Shown: piece by piece, positions 27,171-36,840 of the stretch
How positions within the stretch are numbered: the first letter of the stretch is position 1
Layout of the letters: every line of letters begins with the position of its first letter
Source: Psychrobacter sp. APC 3281
Lineage (GTDB): Bacteria; Pseudomonadota; Gammaproteobacteria; Pseudomonadales; Moraxellaceae
DNA: 64,000 nt
Direction: 5' to 3'
NCBI RefSeq assembly: GCF_030407815.1
Contig: NZ_JASDCS010000007.1
Location: forward strand, 215,733-279,732
Made by a program: the position numbers and the translations under genes
Notes under the pieces: generated by a model
The model's database searches: none
What the model saw: only the letters and a program-made list of their open reading frames with translations
What the model was told of the DNA's origin: nothing

Positions 27171-27263
27171 ATAGTTAAAAGAATAGCGTTCAGTAAAAGA
27201 GTATTCAATAAAAGCACATTCAGGTAAAAAGCGCTTAGTTTAAGAACTCTCAGTTAAATAACG
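27171..27263. repeat. Degenerate 15-bp tandem repeats
   Basis: Five consecutive units start at 27189, 27204, 27219, 27234 and 27249, all in exact 15-base register. The core is TTCAGTTAAAAG with variation (TTCAGTAAAAG, TTCAATAAAAG, TTCAGGTAAAAAG, CTTAGTTTAAG, CTCAGTTAAAT). A related unit AGTTAAAAGA lies just before at 27173. The array lies in the 502-base gap between the saccharopine-like gene and the small membrane protein gene. No gene is in this gap. Confidence 0.6.
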
Positions 27264-27511
27264 TTGCATTCAGAAATATAGTTCTATTTTGAAAATATCA
27301 TCTATTAAAGAAAAAGAGGTATGAGACATTAACAGTTACTACAAACTTTACATAACCTACCGATATTATTACTAAAATGAACGTTTTTTAGAGACAAACA
27401 TTGCTAATCTATAAGCGTAAACAGTAATAACTAGCATTAAATAAAAACAAGTTAAATGGATGCTATATAAATTCTAATATCTGTTTTTTACCATTATTTG
27501 AGGAGAAGATT

Positions 27512-27667
27512 ATGTTTCGTTGGGCTATTATTTTTGCAGTGATCGCATTATTAGCGAGTTTCCTAGGTTTTGGCGGTGTCGCAGGATTGTCTGCTAATTT
27601 GGCATACATTTTCTTAGCAGTCGCTGTGATTTTGTTTATCGTTGCCTTTGTCAGTCGTAAAATGTAG
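27512..27667 (+). CDS. Small DUF1328/YtjA-family membrane protein
   Basis: A 51-residue protein, too short for many gene callers, starting at ATG 27512 after a strong AGGAG at 27501. It has two hydrophobic helices ([15 protein letters not shown] and [19 protein letters not shown]) and begins MFRWAIIF, which matches the DUF1328/YtjA family of stress-associated inner-membrane proteins. Function is unknown. A terminator follows 37 bases after the stop. Confidence 0.88.
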   Translation: MFRWAIIFAVIALLASFLGFGGVAGLSANLAYIFLAVAVILFIVAFVSRKM

Positions 27668-27704
27668 ACACGGCTTATCGTTGTAAATACCTACTATAAA
27701 AAAT

Positions 27705-27728
27705 ACCCTCAATTGAGGGTCTTTTTTT
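27705..27728 (+). terminator. Terminator of the DUF1328 gene
   Basis: The six-base stem ACCCTC/GAGGGT, extended by AT pairs, is followed by CTTTTTTT. It closes a one-gene unit. Confidence 0.82.
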
Positions 27729-27800
27729 GTCTGCTTCAACTGGGGCAATCAATAGAGAACTAGGATAATTTGCGTAAAGGCATACGTTGTAGACTTGCTA

Positions 27801-28094
27801 CTACAACCGTTTGGGCTGAATAATATGCTCCATGCGTTTGGCTAAACGAATATCTAGGCTAGATATACCGCCTGTATCATGATTGGTTAAACGGACCTCT
27901 ACTATATTGTAGGTATTGCGCCATTCTGGATGGTGCTCAAGCGCTTCAGCATGAAATGCTGCTTGGTTCATAAAGCTCATCGCTTCGATAAAGTCGCTGA
28001 AGTGATAGGTCTTGACGATACTATTGCCATCACGCTGCCAACCGGCAAGCTCTTCTAGCTGTAGATTTATTTGTTTGTCAGATAAACTACTCAT
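27801..28094 (-). CDS. phhB: Pterin-4a-carbinolamine dehydratase
   Basis: Recycles the pterin cofactor of aromatic amino acid hydroxylases. The 97-residue protein has the family block [15 protein letters not shown] (catalytic histidines), [14 protein letters not shown] and [12 protein letters not shown]. No phenylalanine hydroxylase gene is nearby; the enzyme also occurs alone in many bacteria and may then serve another pterin pathway. TAAAGGTT upstream serves as ribosome-binding site. Confidence 0.92.
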   Translation of the reverse strand: MSSLSDKQINLQLEELAGWQRDGNSIVKTYHFSDFIEAMSFMNQAAFHAEALEHHPEWRNTYNIVEVRLTNHDTGGISSLDIRLAKRMEHIIQPKRL

Positions 28095-28251
28095 ATTAAT
28101 AACCTTTATTGTTATGTCGAATTGGTTTATTAAAAGTGGTGCTGGGGTATGTCTCCTATGTTAAATAAATATCTACATATTTTTCTGCTTTGACCGATAT
28201 CACTTAACTGAGTCTCGTTAACGAATTAATTGAACCTAACTACGTAGCCAA

Positions 28252-28545
28252 TTAAATTAAATCTTGATACTCAGGATGTTTGCTAATGTATGACGCGACA
28301 AATGAGCATTGTGGTATCACTTTCTTGTCTTGCTCACGCGCATAATCTAGCGCGTGTTTAACCAGTGCTGAACCAACGCCTTGACCGCCTAATTGCTGCG
28401 GTACGATAGTATGATCGTAGACCAATTTGTCAGCACTTTCCTGATAGCTAATATAACCTGTCTGACCATCGATAGAGGTCTCAAAGCGGTTCGCTGCTTG
28501 ATTATGAACAATGTCTAGATTTGGTTTAGAGGTTTGGTTACTCAT
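28252..28545 (-). CDS. Small GNAT-fold protein (YidJ-type N-acetyltransferase)
   Basis: The 97 residues form the short acetyltransferase fold of the CG-type family: YISYQESADKLVYDHTIVP, then the acetyl-CoA loop QLGGQGVGSALVKHALDYA and CSFVASYISKHPEYQDLI. The group is common and its substrates are mostly unknown. The stop is followed by no clear terminator. It is separated from phhB by 157 bases and probably has its own promoter. Confidence 0.88.
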   Translation of the reverse strand: MSNQTSKPNLDIVHNQAANRFETSIDGQTGYISYQESADKLVYDHTIVPQQLGGQGVGSALVKHALDYAREQDKKVIPQCSFVASYISKHPEYQDLI

Positions 28546-28744
28546 TAATATACTCCATTTCTTATTATCGAATTTTTATTAGTAATTAAATATTTTGTTA
28601 ATTTAATAGTGCCAGTTTAGTATGTAGTTTTGACGCTCAATTATCTAGACACTTACCGTAATGGTAGATAGGACGACTGTTAATGTCATCTATGTCTCTT
28701 GTCCTACCTTATCATGCCCGTATCTAGTTGCAAATCTGAATATG

Positions 28745-30193
28745 TCACCATGCATAGGATATGGCTTTACGAACGACTGGAGGCAAAAAGCGAGTGAAAC
28801 CACCAGTATTCTCTATCGCCAACTTATCTTCTAAATCGGCCGCTGACCTATCATCTTTATGAGTAGTACTATCTGCATTTTTCGTTGACTGTACATAGGC
28901 TTGCCATTCTTTTTCACTAGGTTTGCTAAAGTGATAAATACGTCCCAGTACTTGCTTGAGTTGTGTGCCAAAGCGGCCAGTGTTGTAGGTTAAACCATAC
29001 TTACGGCATATGGCCTGTACCTGCGGTGCAATCTTTGCATAGTGGCCAGCTGGCATATCAGGAAATATATGATGCTCAATTTGATGAGACAAGTTACCTG
29101 TCAAAAGATGGAACCATTTGCTGCCTTTGATATTGCTAGAGCCAAGGATTTGGCGTACATACCAGTCGCCTTTACTTTCATTGGCATCGAGATGGGTATA
29201 GATATGCGCTTGCTCAGTGAAATGCCCGCAAAAAATCACTGCCCACGTCCATAGATTTCGGACAGTGTTGGCAGTCATGTTGCCGCTCAGCGTACTAAAG
29301 GCGCTACGACGACCTAGCGCCATCGCTACCACAGACGGCAGTGCAATATAGTCTTTGCCTATTTGTCGTCCAATTTTGGCAAATAACGCGCGAGACTTTT
29401 GCTGCATGATTTTGTGCAGATCAGGGGAGTCAGCGTATTCATCTGCACTGATTTGGATGTCATGAAAGGCTACCGCCCATTCAAATCCAAATGCCAGTAC
29501 CGCTGTACTAAACATATTGTAGCGATCTTCTGGCGTCCAAGGCTGCTCATCAGTCACTCGAATCAAGTGATAGCCTACGTCATGATCACGGCCTACAATA
29601 TTGGTAAAAGTATGATGTAGATAATTATGTGAGTGTTGCCATAATGGAGCAGGGCAGACAATATCCCAGTCGAATTTTTGACTATTAAGGTGCGGGTGTT
29701 GCATCCAGTCATATTGACCATGCATAACGTTATGACCCAGCTCCATATTGTTCAATATTTTGCTAAAGCTAAGTAAAGACGTACCTAGTAGCCAAGTAGC
29801 GACCAGACTGCGTTTCGATGGTATACGCCCAGCCGCTGCAAGTAGACCACGGGCAATAACTTCACTATATACCACGGTGGCATATATCCGCTGTATGTAG
29901 CGTGCATCCTTACTGCCTAGCGAGTCCATGACGCTTTTATACAGGGCATTGAGCTCTACGGCTAAAGCATCACTTTGAGGCTTTGATAGAGGGGCATCAG
30001 TTACTGTTGGGTAGCGAGTCCGTGTTGACGTGTCTGACTGATCGCTATCATTGATTGGTTCATCATTAAGCTGCGAGTACGGCGTTTTCGGCGTCAAAGG
30101 CAGAGGCGCGTTTTTTGCTAGTTGTGCATCGGACAGTGGCGTCAGGATGAGCACAGCAGATTGTGTTGTAGTAACGGGTGGTAATAAGCGCAT
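28745..30193 (-). CDS. Membrane fatty-acid (acyl-CoA) desaturase
   Basis: Introduces a double bond into acyl chains, using iron and electrons from a reductase. The 482-residue protein has the three histidine boxes HNVMH, HNYLHH and HQIEHH, with hydrophobic segments between. The first 80 residues are a polar extension. The frame can begin at 30232, but ATG 30193 has AAGGA eight bases upstream. The next upstream gene on the same strand, 158 bases away, is a ferredoxin-type reductase, the same pairing as Pseudomonas DesB with DesC. In a cold-adapted organism this pair would adjust membrane fluidity. Confidence 0.9.
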   Translation of the reverse strand: MRLLPPVTTTQSAVLILTPLSDAQLAKNAPLPLTPKTPYSQLNDEPINDSDQSDTSTRTRYPTVTDAPLSKPQSDALAVELNALYKSVMDSLGSKDARYIQRIYATVVYSEVIARGLLAAAGRIPSKRSLVATWLLGTSLLSFSKILNNMELGHNVMHGQYDWMQHPHLNSQKFDWDIVCPAPLWQHSHNYLHHTFTNIVGRDHDVGYHLIRVTDEQPWTPEDRYNMFSTAVLAFGFEWAVAFHDIQISADEYADSPDLHKIMQQKSRALFAKIGRQIGKDYIALPSVVAMALGRRSAFSTLSGNMTANTVRNLWTWAVIFCGHFTEQAHIYTHLDANESKGDWYVRQILGSSNIKGSKWFHLLTGNLSHQIEHHIFPDMPAGHYAKIAPQVQAICRKYGLTYNTGRFGTQLKQVLGRIYHFSKPSEKEWQAYVQSTKNADSTTHKDDRSAADLEDKLAIENTGGFTRFLPPVVRKAISYAW

Positions 30194-30351
30194 AAATAAA
30201 TCCTTAACCGAAACGGCATGAATAAGCAGCACTGCATCCGGTTTGATAAGTTATCTGAGTTTTAGCCTATAAAGTGAAGTTTGTCTTTTATTTCTTATAG
30301 GTTGTTTGGTATATGCTTTCTATTGAGCCAGTCGTTCTATTAAACCATTCA

Positions 30352-31554
30352 TTAAACATCGAGTACTACATCAGTCAGGGCAATGTTGATGCAAGTCTGA
30401 ATAGACTCGTAACCATCACCACTCACATTCCCTGTCTGGACGTTTTTGACCACGCCGCTGACTTTATTACAGCGGCACAATTGGCAAATACCTTGCCGGC
30501 AACCATGTGCTAGCCGTACATCTGCATTCTCAGCAGCAACCAGTATGATCGTGTCACTGCTAAACTGTCGCTGCCGTGACCGCAAATAGACAGTGTGTTC
30601 TTCTACAGGTATCGTCTTATCGAATGTTTGATTACTACTATTATCGACATTAGTTAGGGTATTACCAAAGTTCTCTACTATGATGTTATCGTGCAGCTGT
30701 TTGTCTGTAGCTAAAGTTATCTCTGCGGCAGCTTTATATAAGTCAGTTAACAACGCTTGTGAACCGCAGGCAAATATCTGCGTATCTGCTAGAGGTAAGT
30801 TTAGTGATAGCAGGCTCTCTGCACTTAAATATCGTGTGCCAGCCAAATAGGTAGTCGGATCTTCAGTATGGATTAGATGATAAGTGAAGTCTAGATATGC
30901 ATCGTTCAGCTGTTGCCACTGATGTTGCAGCTTGGATGAAACAGTCCGGCTGTAATGTAATAGCCTCACCTGATGTCCACTACTCAGGGCTTGAGTGATA
31001 AGTCCGAGCATAGGCGTGATACCGCTACCACCAGCAATAAATAGCAAAGGAATAGGTTTGTCATTCTCTGATATCTGCTGCCTTAGTATTGAGGTTTGTT
31101 CCAAAGTAAATTGACCAAGTGGCAGGCTTGTATCAACGACGCTAGCCAGTGGCATTTGCTTGGTTAGATAGTCAGATATCAATCCTTGCGGTTTAATCGC
31201 GATAGTTACCGTATGACGTTGGTCTGCCGTATAGCTCTCGGTAGTATCGTCGAGCCACCAGAGTGGTTGATGCGCCAAGCCTACTATTGAGTAACTACGC
31301 TGATAATAAACTCCATCAATACAAACGCGCAAATCAAGATATTGACCGCCTTGCCAACCACCCATCATCTCAGAAGTCTGCTGTTTAAAGGCTCTATTGC
31401 TCTCAAATCGAAGTGCTATCAAATCATCACTTAACGTATAGCGTGCGATCAGGCGTAACTTAGGAGTCGTCAATGACCAAAACGGATGTAAGCGCGCTCC
31501 GATAAAATCGACAAACGCACGTTGAATAATTTCAGGGCGATAGCCGTTGGTCAT
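30352..31554 (-). CDS. Ferredoxin reductase with C-terminal 2Fe-2S domain
   Basis: The 400-residue protein has an FAD domain (YLDLRVCIDGVYYQRSYSI), an NAD(P)H-binding domain (LLFIAGGSGITPMLGLI, about residue 175; then FACGSQALLTDL) and a C-terminal plant-type ferredoxin domain with HGCRQGICQLCRC and a last cysteine in SIQTCINIAL. This is the architecture of electron-transfer partners of membrane desaturases (Pseudomonas DesC). It precedes the desaturase gene and is probably its dedicated electron donor. No TetR-type DesT regulator is adjacent. Confidence 0.88.
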   Translation of the reverse strand: MTNGYRPEIIQRAFVDFIGARLHPFWSLTTPKLRLIARYTLSDDLIALRFESNRAFKQQTSEMMGGWQGGQYLDLRVCIDGVYYQRSYSIVGLAHQPLWWLDDTTESYTADQRHTVTIAIKPQGLISDYLTKQMPLASVVDTSLPLGQFTLEQTSILRQQISENDKPIPLLFIAGGSGITPMLGLITQALSSGHQVRLLHYSRTVSSKLQHQWQQLNDAYLDFTYHLIHTEDPTTYLAGTRYLSAESLLSLNLPLADTQIFACGSQALLTDLYKAAAEITLATDKQLHDNIIVENFGNTLTNVDNSSNQTFDKTIPVEEHTVYLRSRQRQFSSDTIILVAAENADVRLAHGCRQGICQLCRCNKVSGVVKNVQTGNVSGDGYESIQTCINIALTDVVLDV

Positions 31555-32005
31555 ATTATCAGTACCTGTATGATTGCTATGAAAGTGAGTAATGTAACGC
31601 GTACAAATTCAGCTTATAGTTCATTTTGACAATCGAACACAAAATTGAGCCAATAGACCTTGTTAAGCCACACTAACATGCTAACGGCTATTGATTAAAT
31701 TTGCGAAAGTTTTGATGCTATTTTTTGTGGTCTTTATAAAACGCTAATGAATCAAAATGTTAAGTTAGTTCATTAAGATAAGACTCCTTGAGTTACTTTT
31801 CCAACGCGTGTTTTATAGCTAAAGGCCATAGCCTGCTGCCAAAAACAGTAAAACAACTGGTAAAACAACCTGTCAGCTTGCAGGGTATGCGCCACAATGC
31901 GATAATGACCTATAATTTGTAACCCTGATTTTGAGGTACGGCACGCTTGGCATCATCGCTGAGTTGCATTTGCTGTTCTCTTCTATGCAGTCTATCGGAG
32001 TGTTA
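31555..32005. other. Divergent intergenic region reductase/ettA
   Basis: About 450 bases with no supported gene. A TATAAT lies at 31911-31916, 89 bases before the ettA start, without a recognisable -35. No palindrome resembling a fatty-acid-responsive operator is obvious. Confidence 0.45.
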
Positions 32006-33667
32006 ATGGCTCAATATATTTACACGATGAACAACGTGTCAAAACTTGTTCCCCCTAAGCGTGAAATCCTAAAAAATATCAACCTATCGTTTTTCCCTGG
32101 TGCCAAAATTGGTGTTTTGGGTATCAACGGTTCAGGTAAATCAACCTTGCTACGTATCATGGCAGGCGTGGATACTGAGTTTAGTGGTGAAGCACGCGCG
32201 CAGGCAGGTACCAAAGTTGGCTATCTGCCACAGGAACCACAGCTAGATGACAGCAAAGACGTTCGTGGTAATGTCGAAGACGGTATGCGCGAAGCACTAG
32301 ATGCGCTAGCACGTCTAGATGCTATCTATGCTGAATACGCAGAGCCTGATGCTGATTTTGATAAGCTTGCTGAAGAGCAAGGCAAGATGGAAGATATCAT
32401 CCAGTCTTGGGATGCGCACAACTTAAACAACCAGCTAGAAAAAGCAGCCGATGCGCTACGTCTGCCACCATGGGATGCGGACGTTAGCAAACTGTCAGGT
32501 GGTGAGAAACGCCGTGTGGCACTATGCCGTCTGCTATTGTCGCGCCCTGACATGCTATTACTCGACGAACCGACCAACCATTTGGACGCCGAGTCTGTTG
32601 CATGGCTAGAGCAGTTTTTGCAGAACTATAGCGGTACTATCGTTGCTATTACCCATGATCGCTATTTCTTGGATAATGTTGCTCAGTGGATCTTGGAGCT
32701 TGACCGTGGCCATGGTTATCCGTACGAAGGCAACTATACTGAGTGGCTAGAGCAAAAGAACACGCGTCTAGAGCAGCAGAACAAGCAAGAAGAGTCATTT
32801 GCCAAAGCGCTGAAAAAAGAGCTTGAGTGGATTCGTAAGAACCAAAAAGGCCAACAGGCCAAGTCAAAATCTCGTGTACAGCGTTTTGAAGAGTTGAACT
32901 CGACTGAGTTCCAAAAACGTAATGAGACCTCTGAGATTTATATTCCACCTGGTCCACGTTTGGGTAACAAGGTTATTGAGATCAATGACATCTCTAAATC
33001 ATTCGGCGATCGTCTGCTGTATGAAAACCTAAGCTTTAACGTACCAGCTGGTGGTATCGTTGGTATTATCGGTCCCAATGGTGCGGGTAAAACCACGCTG
33101 TTTAACATGATTACTGAGCGCGATACGCCAGATACAGGTTCAGTCGATTTGGGTGAAAGTGTTAAAGTTGCCTATGTCGGTCAGGTACGTGATCATCTAG
33201 ATGATAACAAAACTGTATGGGAAGAAGTTTCTGACGGCCTTGATATCATTACTGTTGGCGACTATACCACGCCAAGCCGTGCCTATATCGGACGTTTTAA
33301 CTTCAAAGGCTCAGATCAGCAAAAACACGTCGGTCAATTATCAGGTGGTGAGCGTAACCGTCTGCAGTTAGCGAAGACGCTAAAGCAAGGCGCAAACGTA
33401 TTGCTCCTTGATGAACCATCAAACGATTTGGATATCGAGACCTTACGTGCACTGGAGGATGCGATTCAAGTATTCCCAGGTACAGTAATGGTCGTATCGC
33501 ATGATCGCTGGTTCCTTGATCGTATCGCGACTCATATCTTGGCATTCGAAGAAGAGGGCCCAGTCTGGTTCGACGGTAACTACACTGAGTTTGAAGCGTA
33601 TCGTAAAAAGACAATGGGTGATGATGCCAGTCCTAAGCGTGCCAAGTATAAGAAAATTACCAACTAA
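32006..33667 (+). CDS. ettA: Energy-dependent translational throttle protein EttA (ABC-F)
   Basis: An ABC-F ATPase that binds the ribosomal E site and gates early elongation according to energy charge. The 553 residues carry two nucleotide-binding domains: GINGSGKSTLLR, LSGGEKRRVALCRLLL, LLDEPTNHLD, then GPNGAGKTTLFN, LSGGERNRLQLAKTL and LLDEPSNDLD. Both have the ABC-F linker region between them (about residues 255-310). The frame opens at 31931, but ATG 32006 has GGAG six bases upstream and starts with MAQYIYTMNNVSK as in E. coli EttA (555 residues). Confidence 0.96.
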   Translation: MAQYIYTMNNVSKLVPPKREILKNINLSFFPGAKIGVLGINGSGKSTLLRIMAGVDTEFSGEARAQAGTKVGYLPQEPQLDDSKDVRGNVEDGMREALDALARLDAIYAEYAEPDADFDKLAEEQGKMEDIIQSWDAHNLNNQLEKAADALRLPPWDADVSKLSGGEKRRVALCRLLLSRPDMLLLDEPTNHLDAESVAWLEQFLQNYSGTIVAITHDRYFLDNVAQWILELDRGHGYPYEGNYTEWLEQKNTRLEQQNKQEESFAKALKKELEWIRKNQKGQQAKSKSRVQRFEELNSTEFQKRNETSEIYIPPGPRLGNKVIEINDISKSFGDRLLYENLSFNVPAGGIVGIIGPNGAGKTTLFNMITERDTPDTGSVDLGESVKVAYVGQVRDHLDDNKTVWEEVSDGLDIITVGDYTTPSRAYIGRFNFKGSDQQKHVGQLSGGERNRLQLAKTLKQGANVLLLDEPSNDLDIETLRALEDAIQVFPGTVMVVSHDRWFLDRIATHILAFEEEGPVWFDGNYTEFEAYRKKTMGDDASPKRAKYKKITN

Positions 33668-33694
33668 TACGGCTGTTTAGTATAGTCCAATCCT

Positions 33695-33729
33695 AAAAAA
33701 AGACCGCTAATCGTTAGCGGTCTTTTTTT
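33695..33729. terminator. Bidirectional terminator between ettA and plsB
   Basis: AAAAAAGACCGCTAA and its complement form a long perfect stem over a three-base loop, with A and T tracts on both sides. It separates the convergent ettA and plsB genes. Confidence 0.92.
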
Positions 33730-33770
33730 GTTTAGCGTAAAATTTCAAAGGGTGTGGGTAGTTGTTAAAA

Positions 33771-36593
33771 TTAACGCTTACGCCCAAACTTACGCTGTTT
33801 TTTATTACTAATCTCAGTAATGGCGTGAGTGATTTCTTCTTCATCCAAACTAGCGACTTGCTGCAAGATTTGCATCATATCAGGCGTTAGTACGTACTTA
33901 GCATGATGAGCGATGTCATTAATACGATGATCGAAAGTCAATATGCCTGTTTCATCGTCTTTTTGTAGATAGTCAAGACGAGTCAATGCACTGATAAAGC
34001 TAGTGAACAGGGCACGGTCAAAGAAGTCAGGAATATCATCTGCATAGAGCACAGACAAACGTTGCCCGAGCAGGTGACATAGGTCAACAACTTCATTTTC
34101 AGTTAAATTACCAGAGCCTTGCTGAGCAAGTAGGGCAAGCGTCATAAAGTAACGCTCAAGGCTTTGTCCAACTGGAGTCGCCAGTACTTGTAGCTGCTGA
34201 TAGTGCTTACTATTAGACTCAGGAACGCTGAGCGTATCATCACCTAAGTCAACGATGAGCCCATGAGATAGTAGATTATCAACTTTCTTATTGAGCGTAT
34301 CAGCCAAGCCATGTGCTGGATAATATAAGAATAGCTCACTTTGTAAGAACGGATATAGCTGTTCAGCGATACTATCGAGACGGCTGCGTTTGATACGTCC
34401 ATTGCGTGCGACTAGCGCAGACAGGAACGACAGCAGGATAAAGACATGCAAAATGTTGTTACGGAAGTAGCTGAGTAATGCTGCTTGCTTACCTGCGACC
34501 TGAATGATATCGCCCAAGATATGCGGCGTACGCTCAATAAGTTTTAACTTGATACCATAATCAATGATTTGCTGCGGCGTCATATCAGTGATAACTGTAT
34601 CCTCTGAGTAGACCAGCTGCTGAGCCAGACCTTGATACAAAGCGATTTGCTCACGGCAGATGTTTTCATCCAATGCAGCTTTCGGTGCCGATAGTAAAAC
34701 TAATGACAATAGCGATACAGGGGTGACGACTGCAGCTTTATTGATATGCTGCATGACTTTCACACCGATGTTATCAACCATGGCGCTGGTCTTTTCATCG
34801 AGCGGCGAGTCAGTACGATCAGATGGCAAACTATTAGCTGGCACATCGAACTTTGTCCTAAAATCGCTAAGGTGCAATGGCGTACCAAAGCTCAAGTGCA
34901 CATTACCAAAGATACGCTCGATTTTACGACCAACTTTGAGCAGCCCGATTAAAGACTCTGACTCTTTTGGCTTACCCTTTAGCTCGCCGACATACGTGCC
35001 GCCTTCCATAATGCGCTCATAACCAATATAAGTTGGAATAAATACCACAGGCTTATTGGTTTGGCGTAATTGGCTATGCACAGTCATCGCTAGCATACCC
35101 ATTTTCGGCGGTAGCAGGCGACCTGAACGTGAGCGACCACCTTCGATGAAGTATTCAATCGGGGTGTTACGCGTGATAAGGGTATGCATATATTCGCGTA
35201 GTACAGCGGTATATAGCGCGTTACCACGGAAGCTACGACGAATATAAAAAGCAACGGCACCGCGTAATAGTGGGCCTAATACAGGTACATCTAAGTTATC
35301 ACCTGCTGCCACATAAGGGATACTCAGGCCACGTTTGTAGATGACATAAGATAGTAATAGATAGTCGACATGGCTGCGATGACAAGGCACATAAATCAGC
35401 TCATAATCGGTCGCAAGGTCACGTACTCGCTCGAAGTGATGGACTTCTACGCCGTCATATAACTGCGTCCACAACCATGTTAGGAATTTATAAAAACCAC
35501 GGATGATAGAATGAGAGTAGTCATTGACCATCTCATTAGCATAGCCTCTGGCCTGACTGCGAGCTTCTCGAACGCTGGTCCCTTTTTCGGCCGCTTCCAT
35601 TTCAATCGCATGTTTGATAGCTGGCGAGTACACCAGTTTGTCTACCAAGTTGCGTCTATCTGATAGATCTGGGCCAAGCATACTGGCGCGCTGTTTATCT
35701 AAATAAAGCGACAATTGCTGCTGTAACATACGAACCAGTTCACGATTACTATCAGCCGATGCGACTAGCGCATAGCTTGGTGTCTGCTCAGCGTCAGCTG
35801 CGGTATCATTGTTAGTGGCCGTTGACTCTATATCGAGTGAATCCGTCGCGGTTAAATCTGCTTTCAGAGCATCTGTAGCGACTGAGTCAAAGGTAGCAGG
35901 TCCTTCCACATCGCCTTTGAGATTGTCATTGATAATGGTACGTAAGTCTTGCGGTGGGTGAAACTGTACGAAAGTATCGCGGCCCATTACTCCAATATTA
36001 AATAGTTGCTTGGTGATACTAGGATCTTGCCAGTTGTCAGCAGTCAGTAGCTTAAATAACGAATCTTCTTTTTCAGGTGCGCGTCCCCACAGAATCGATA
36101 CGGGCACTAGACGTACCTTTAGCTCCGGATATTGCAATATAGCAGATACTAAGCGAGAAAGGCGAGGAGACAATTGGCTGTCTTTGGCACTTGGGTGATT
36201 CAAAAATATGATGGCCGCATTTTCTTTAATATTATGAGCGGCATCATTTACCCCAACCAGTGCTGGTGGCAAGTTGTGCTCTTGCGTTTGCAAGTCAATC
36301 AGAATACTGTTTGAACGAGAATAGTCCTGTAGTACATAAAACCGTAGCGTCTGATCATCATTGTCGAACTCAGGTAGCTCGCCTAATAGCTTAGGTTTTA
36401 CGGCGATATCGAGCATCTGACCTGACAGCTTACGATACAGCTGATTGATCGGTGCATTAGAATAAGGCTTAGTAGCGATTGCATTGCCATCAGTTTCGGC
36501 AGTGCTATAAGTCGCGACGCCATCAGTTTTAGCAGTGCCATCAGTCGCGACCGGCGCTTTAAAAATCCGTTTTTTTAGGAACTTCGGTATCAT
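33771..36593 (-). CDS. plsB: Glycerol-3-phosphate 1-O-acyltransferase
   Basis: Acylates glycerol-3-phosphate at the membrane, the first step of phospholipid synthesis. Acyltransferase blocks are visible: VPCHRSHVDYLLLSYV (HX4D), GAVAFYIRRSFRGN, EYFIEGGRSRSGR and VVFIPTYIGYE. At 940 residues it is longer than E. coli PlsB (807). The extra length is an N-terminal low-complexity stretch repeating DG-A-T units and an Asp/Thr/Ala-rich insertion near residues 235-275. The frame can begin at TTG 36605; ATG 36593 is preferred. It lacks a strong ribosome-binding site. Confidence 0.94.
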   Translation of the reverse strand: MIPKFLKKRIFKAPVATDGTAKTDGVATYSTAETDGNAIATKPYSNAPINQLYRKLSGQMLDIAVKPKLLGELPEFDNDDQTLRFYVLQDYSRSNSILIDLQTQEHNLPPALVGVNDAAHNIKENAAIIFLNHPSAKDSQLSPRLSRLVSAILQYPELKVRLVPVSILWGRAPEKEDSLFKLLTADNWQDPSITKQLFNIGVMGRDTFVQFHPPQDLRTIINDNLKGDVEGPATFDSVATDALKADLTATDSLDIESTATNNDTAADAEQTPSYALVASADSNRELVRMLQQQLSLYLDKQRASMLGPDLSDRRNLVDKLVYSPAIKHAIEMEAAEKGTSVREARSQARGYANEMVNDYSHSIIRGFYKFLTWLWTQLYDGVEVHHFERVRDLATDYELIYVPCHRSHVDYLLLSYVIYKRGLSIPYVAAGDNLDVPVLGPLLRGAVAFYIRRSFRGNALYTAVLREYMHTLITRNTPIEYFIEGGRSRSGRLLPPKMGMLAMTVHSQLRQTNKPVVFIPTYIGYERIMEGGTYVGELKGKPKESESLIGLLKVGRKIERIFGNVHLSFGTPLHLSDFRTKFDVPANSLPSDRTDSPLDEKTSAMVDNIGVKVMQHINKAAVVTPVSLLSLVLLSAPKAALDENICREQIALYQGLAQQLVYSEDTVITDMTPQQIIDYGIKLKLIERTPHILGDIIQVAGKQAALLSYFRNNILHVFILLSFLSALVARNGRIKRSRLDSIAEQLYPFLQSELFLYYPAHGLADTLNKKVDNLLSHGLIVDLGDDTLSVPESNSKHYQQLQVLATPVGQSLERYFMTLALLAQQGSGNLTENEVVDLCHLLGQRLSVLYADDIPDFFDRALFTSFISALTRLDYLQKDDETGILTFDHRINDIAHHAKYVLTPDMMQILQQVASLDEEEITHAITEISNKKQRKFGRKR

Positions 36594-36840
36594 AATCAGT
36601 ATCAAAAATAGTCAAATATGTTGCGCTTATGATGCCATAAAAGCCACCAAAGCGATATATAGTGTCTGTATATACTACCAATATTAATACGGTTTGGTTA
36701 CGCTGTAGTGAGTGACCAATTATACAAAATGCTCAAACATTTGAAAGTTCATATATTTAGCGTAATAATATATTTTTATCACCGATGACTCATAAATATA
36801 GCGTCTATTTCTCTATCTCATTTTACTAAGCTTAAAACTT

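Noticed and set aside
27171..27281. CRISPR array
   Set aside because: Units are 15 bases, contiguous and degenerate, with no spacers and no cas genes.
34660..35022. 120-codon frame antisense to plsB
   Set aside because: Lies wholly inside a conserved acyltransferase domain and has no protein features of its own.
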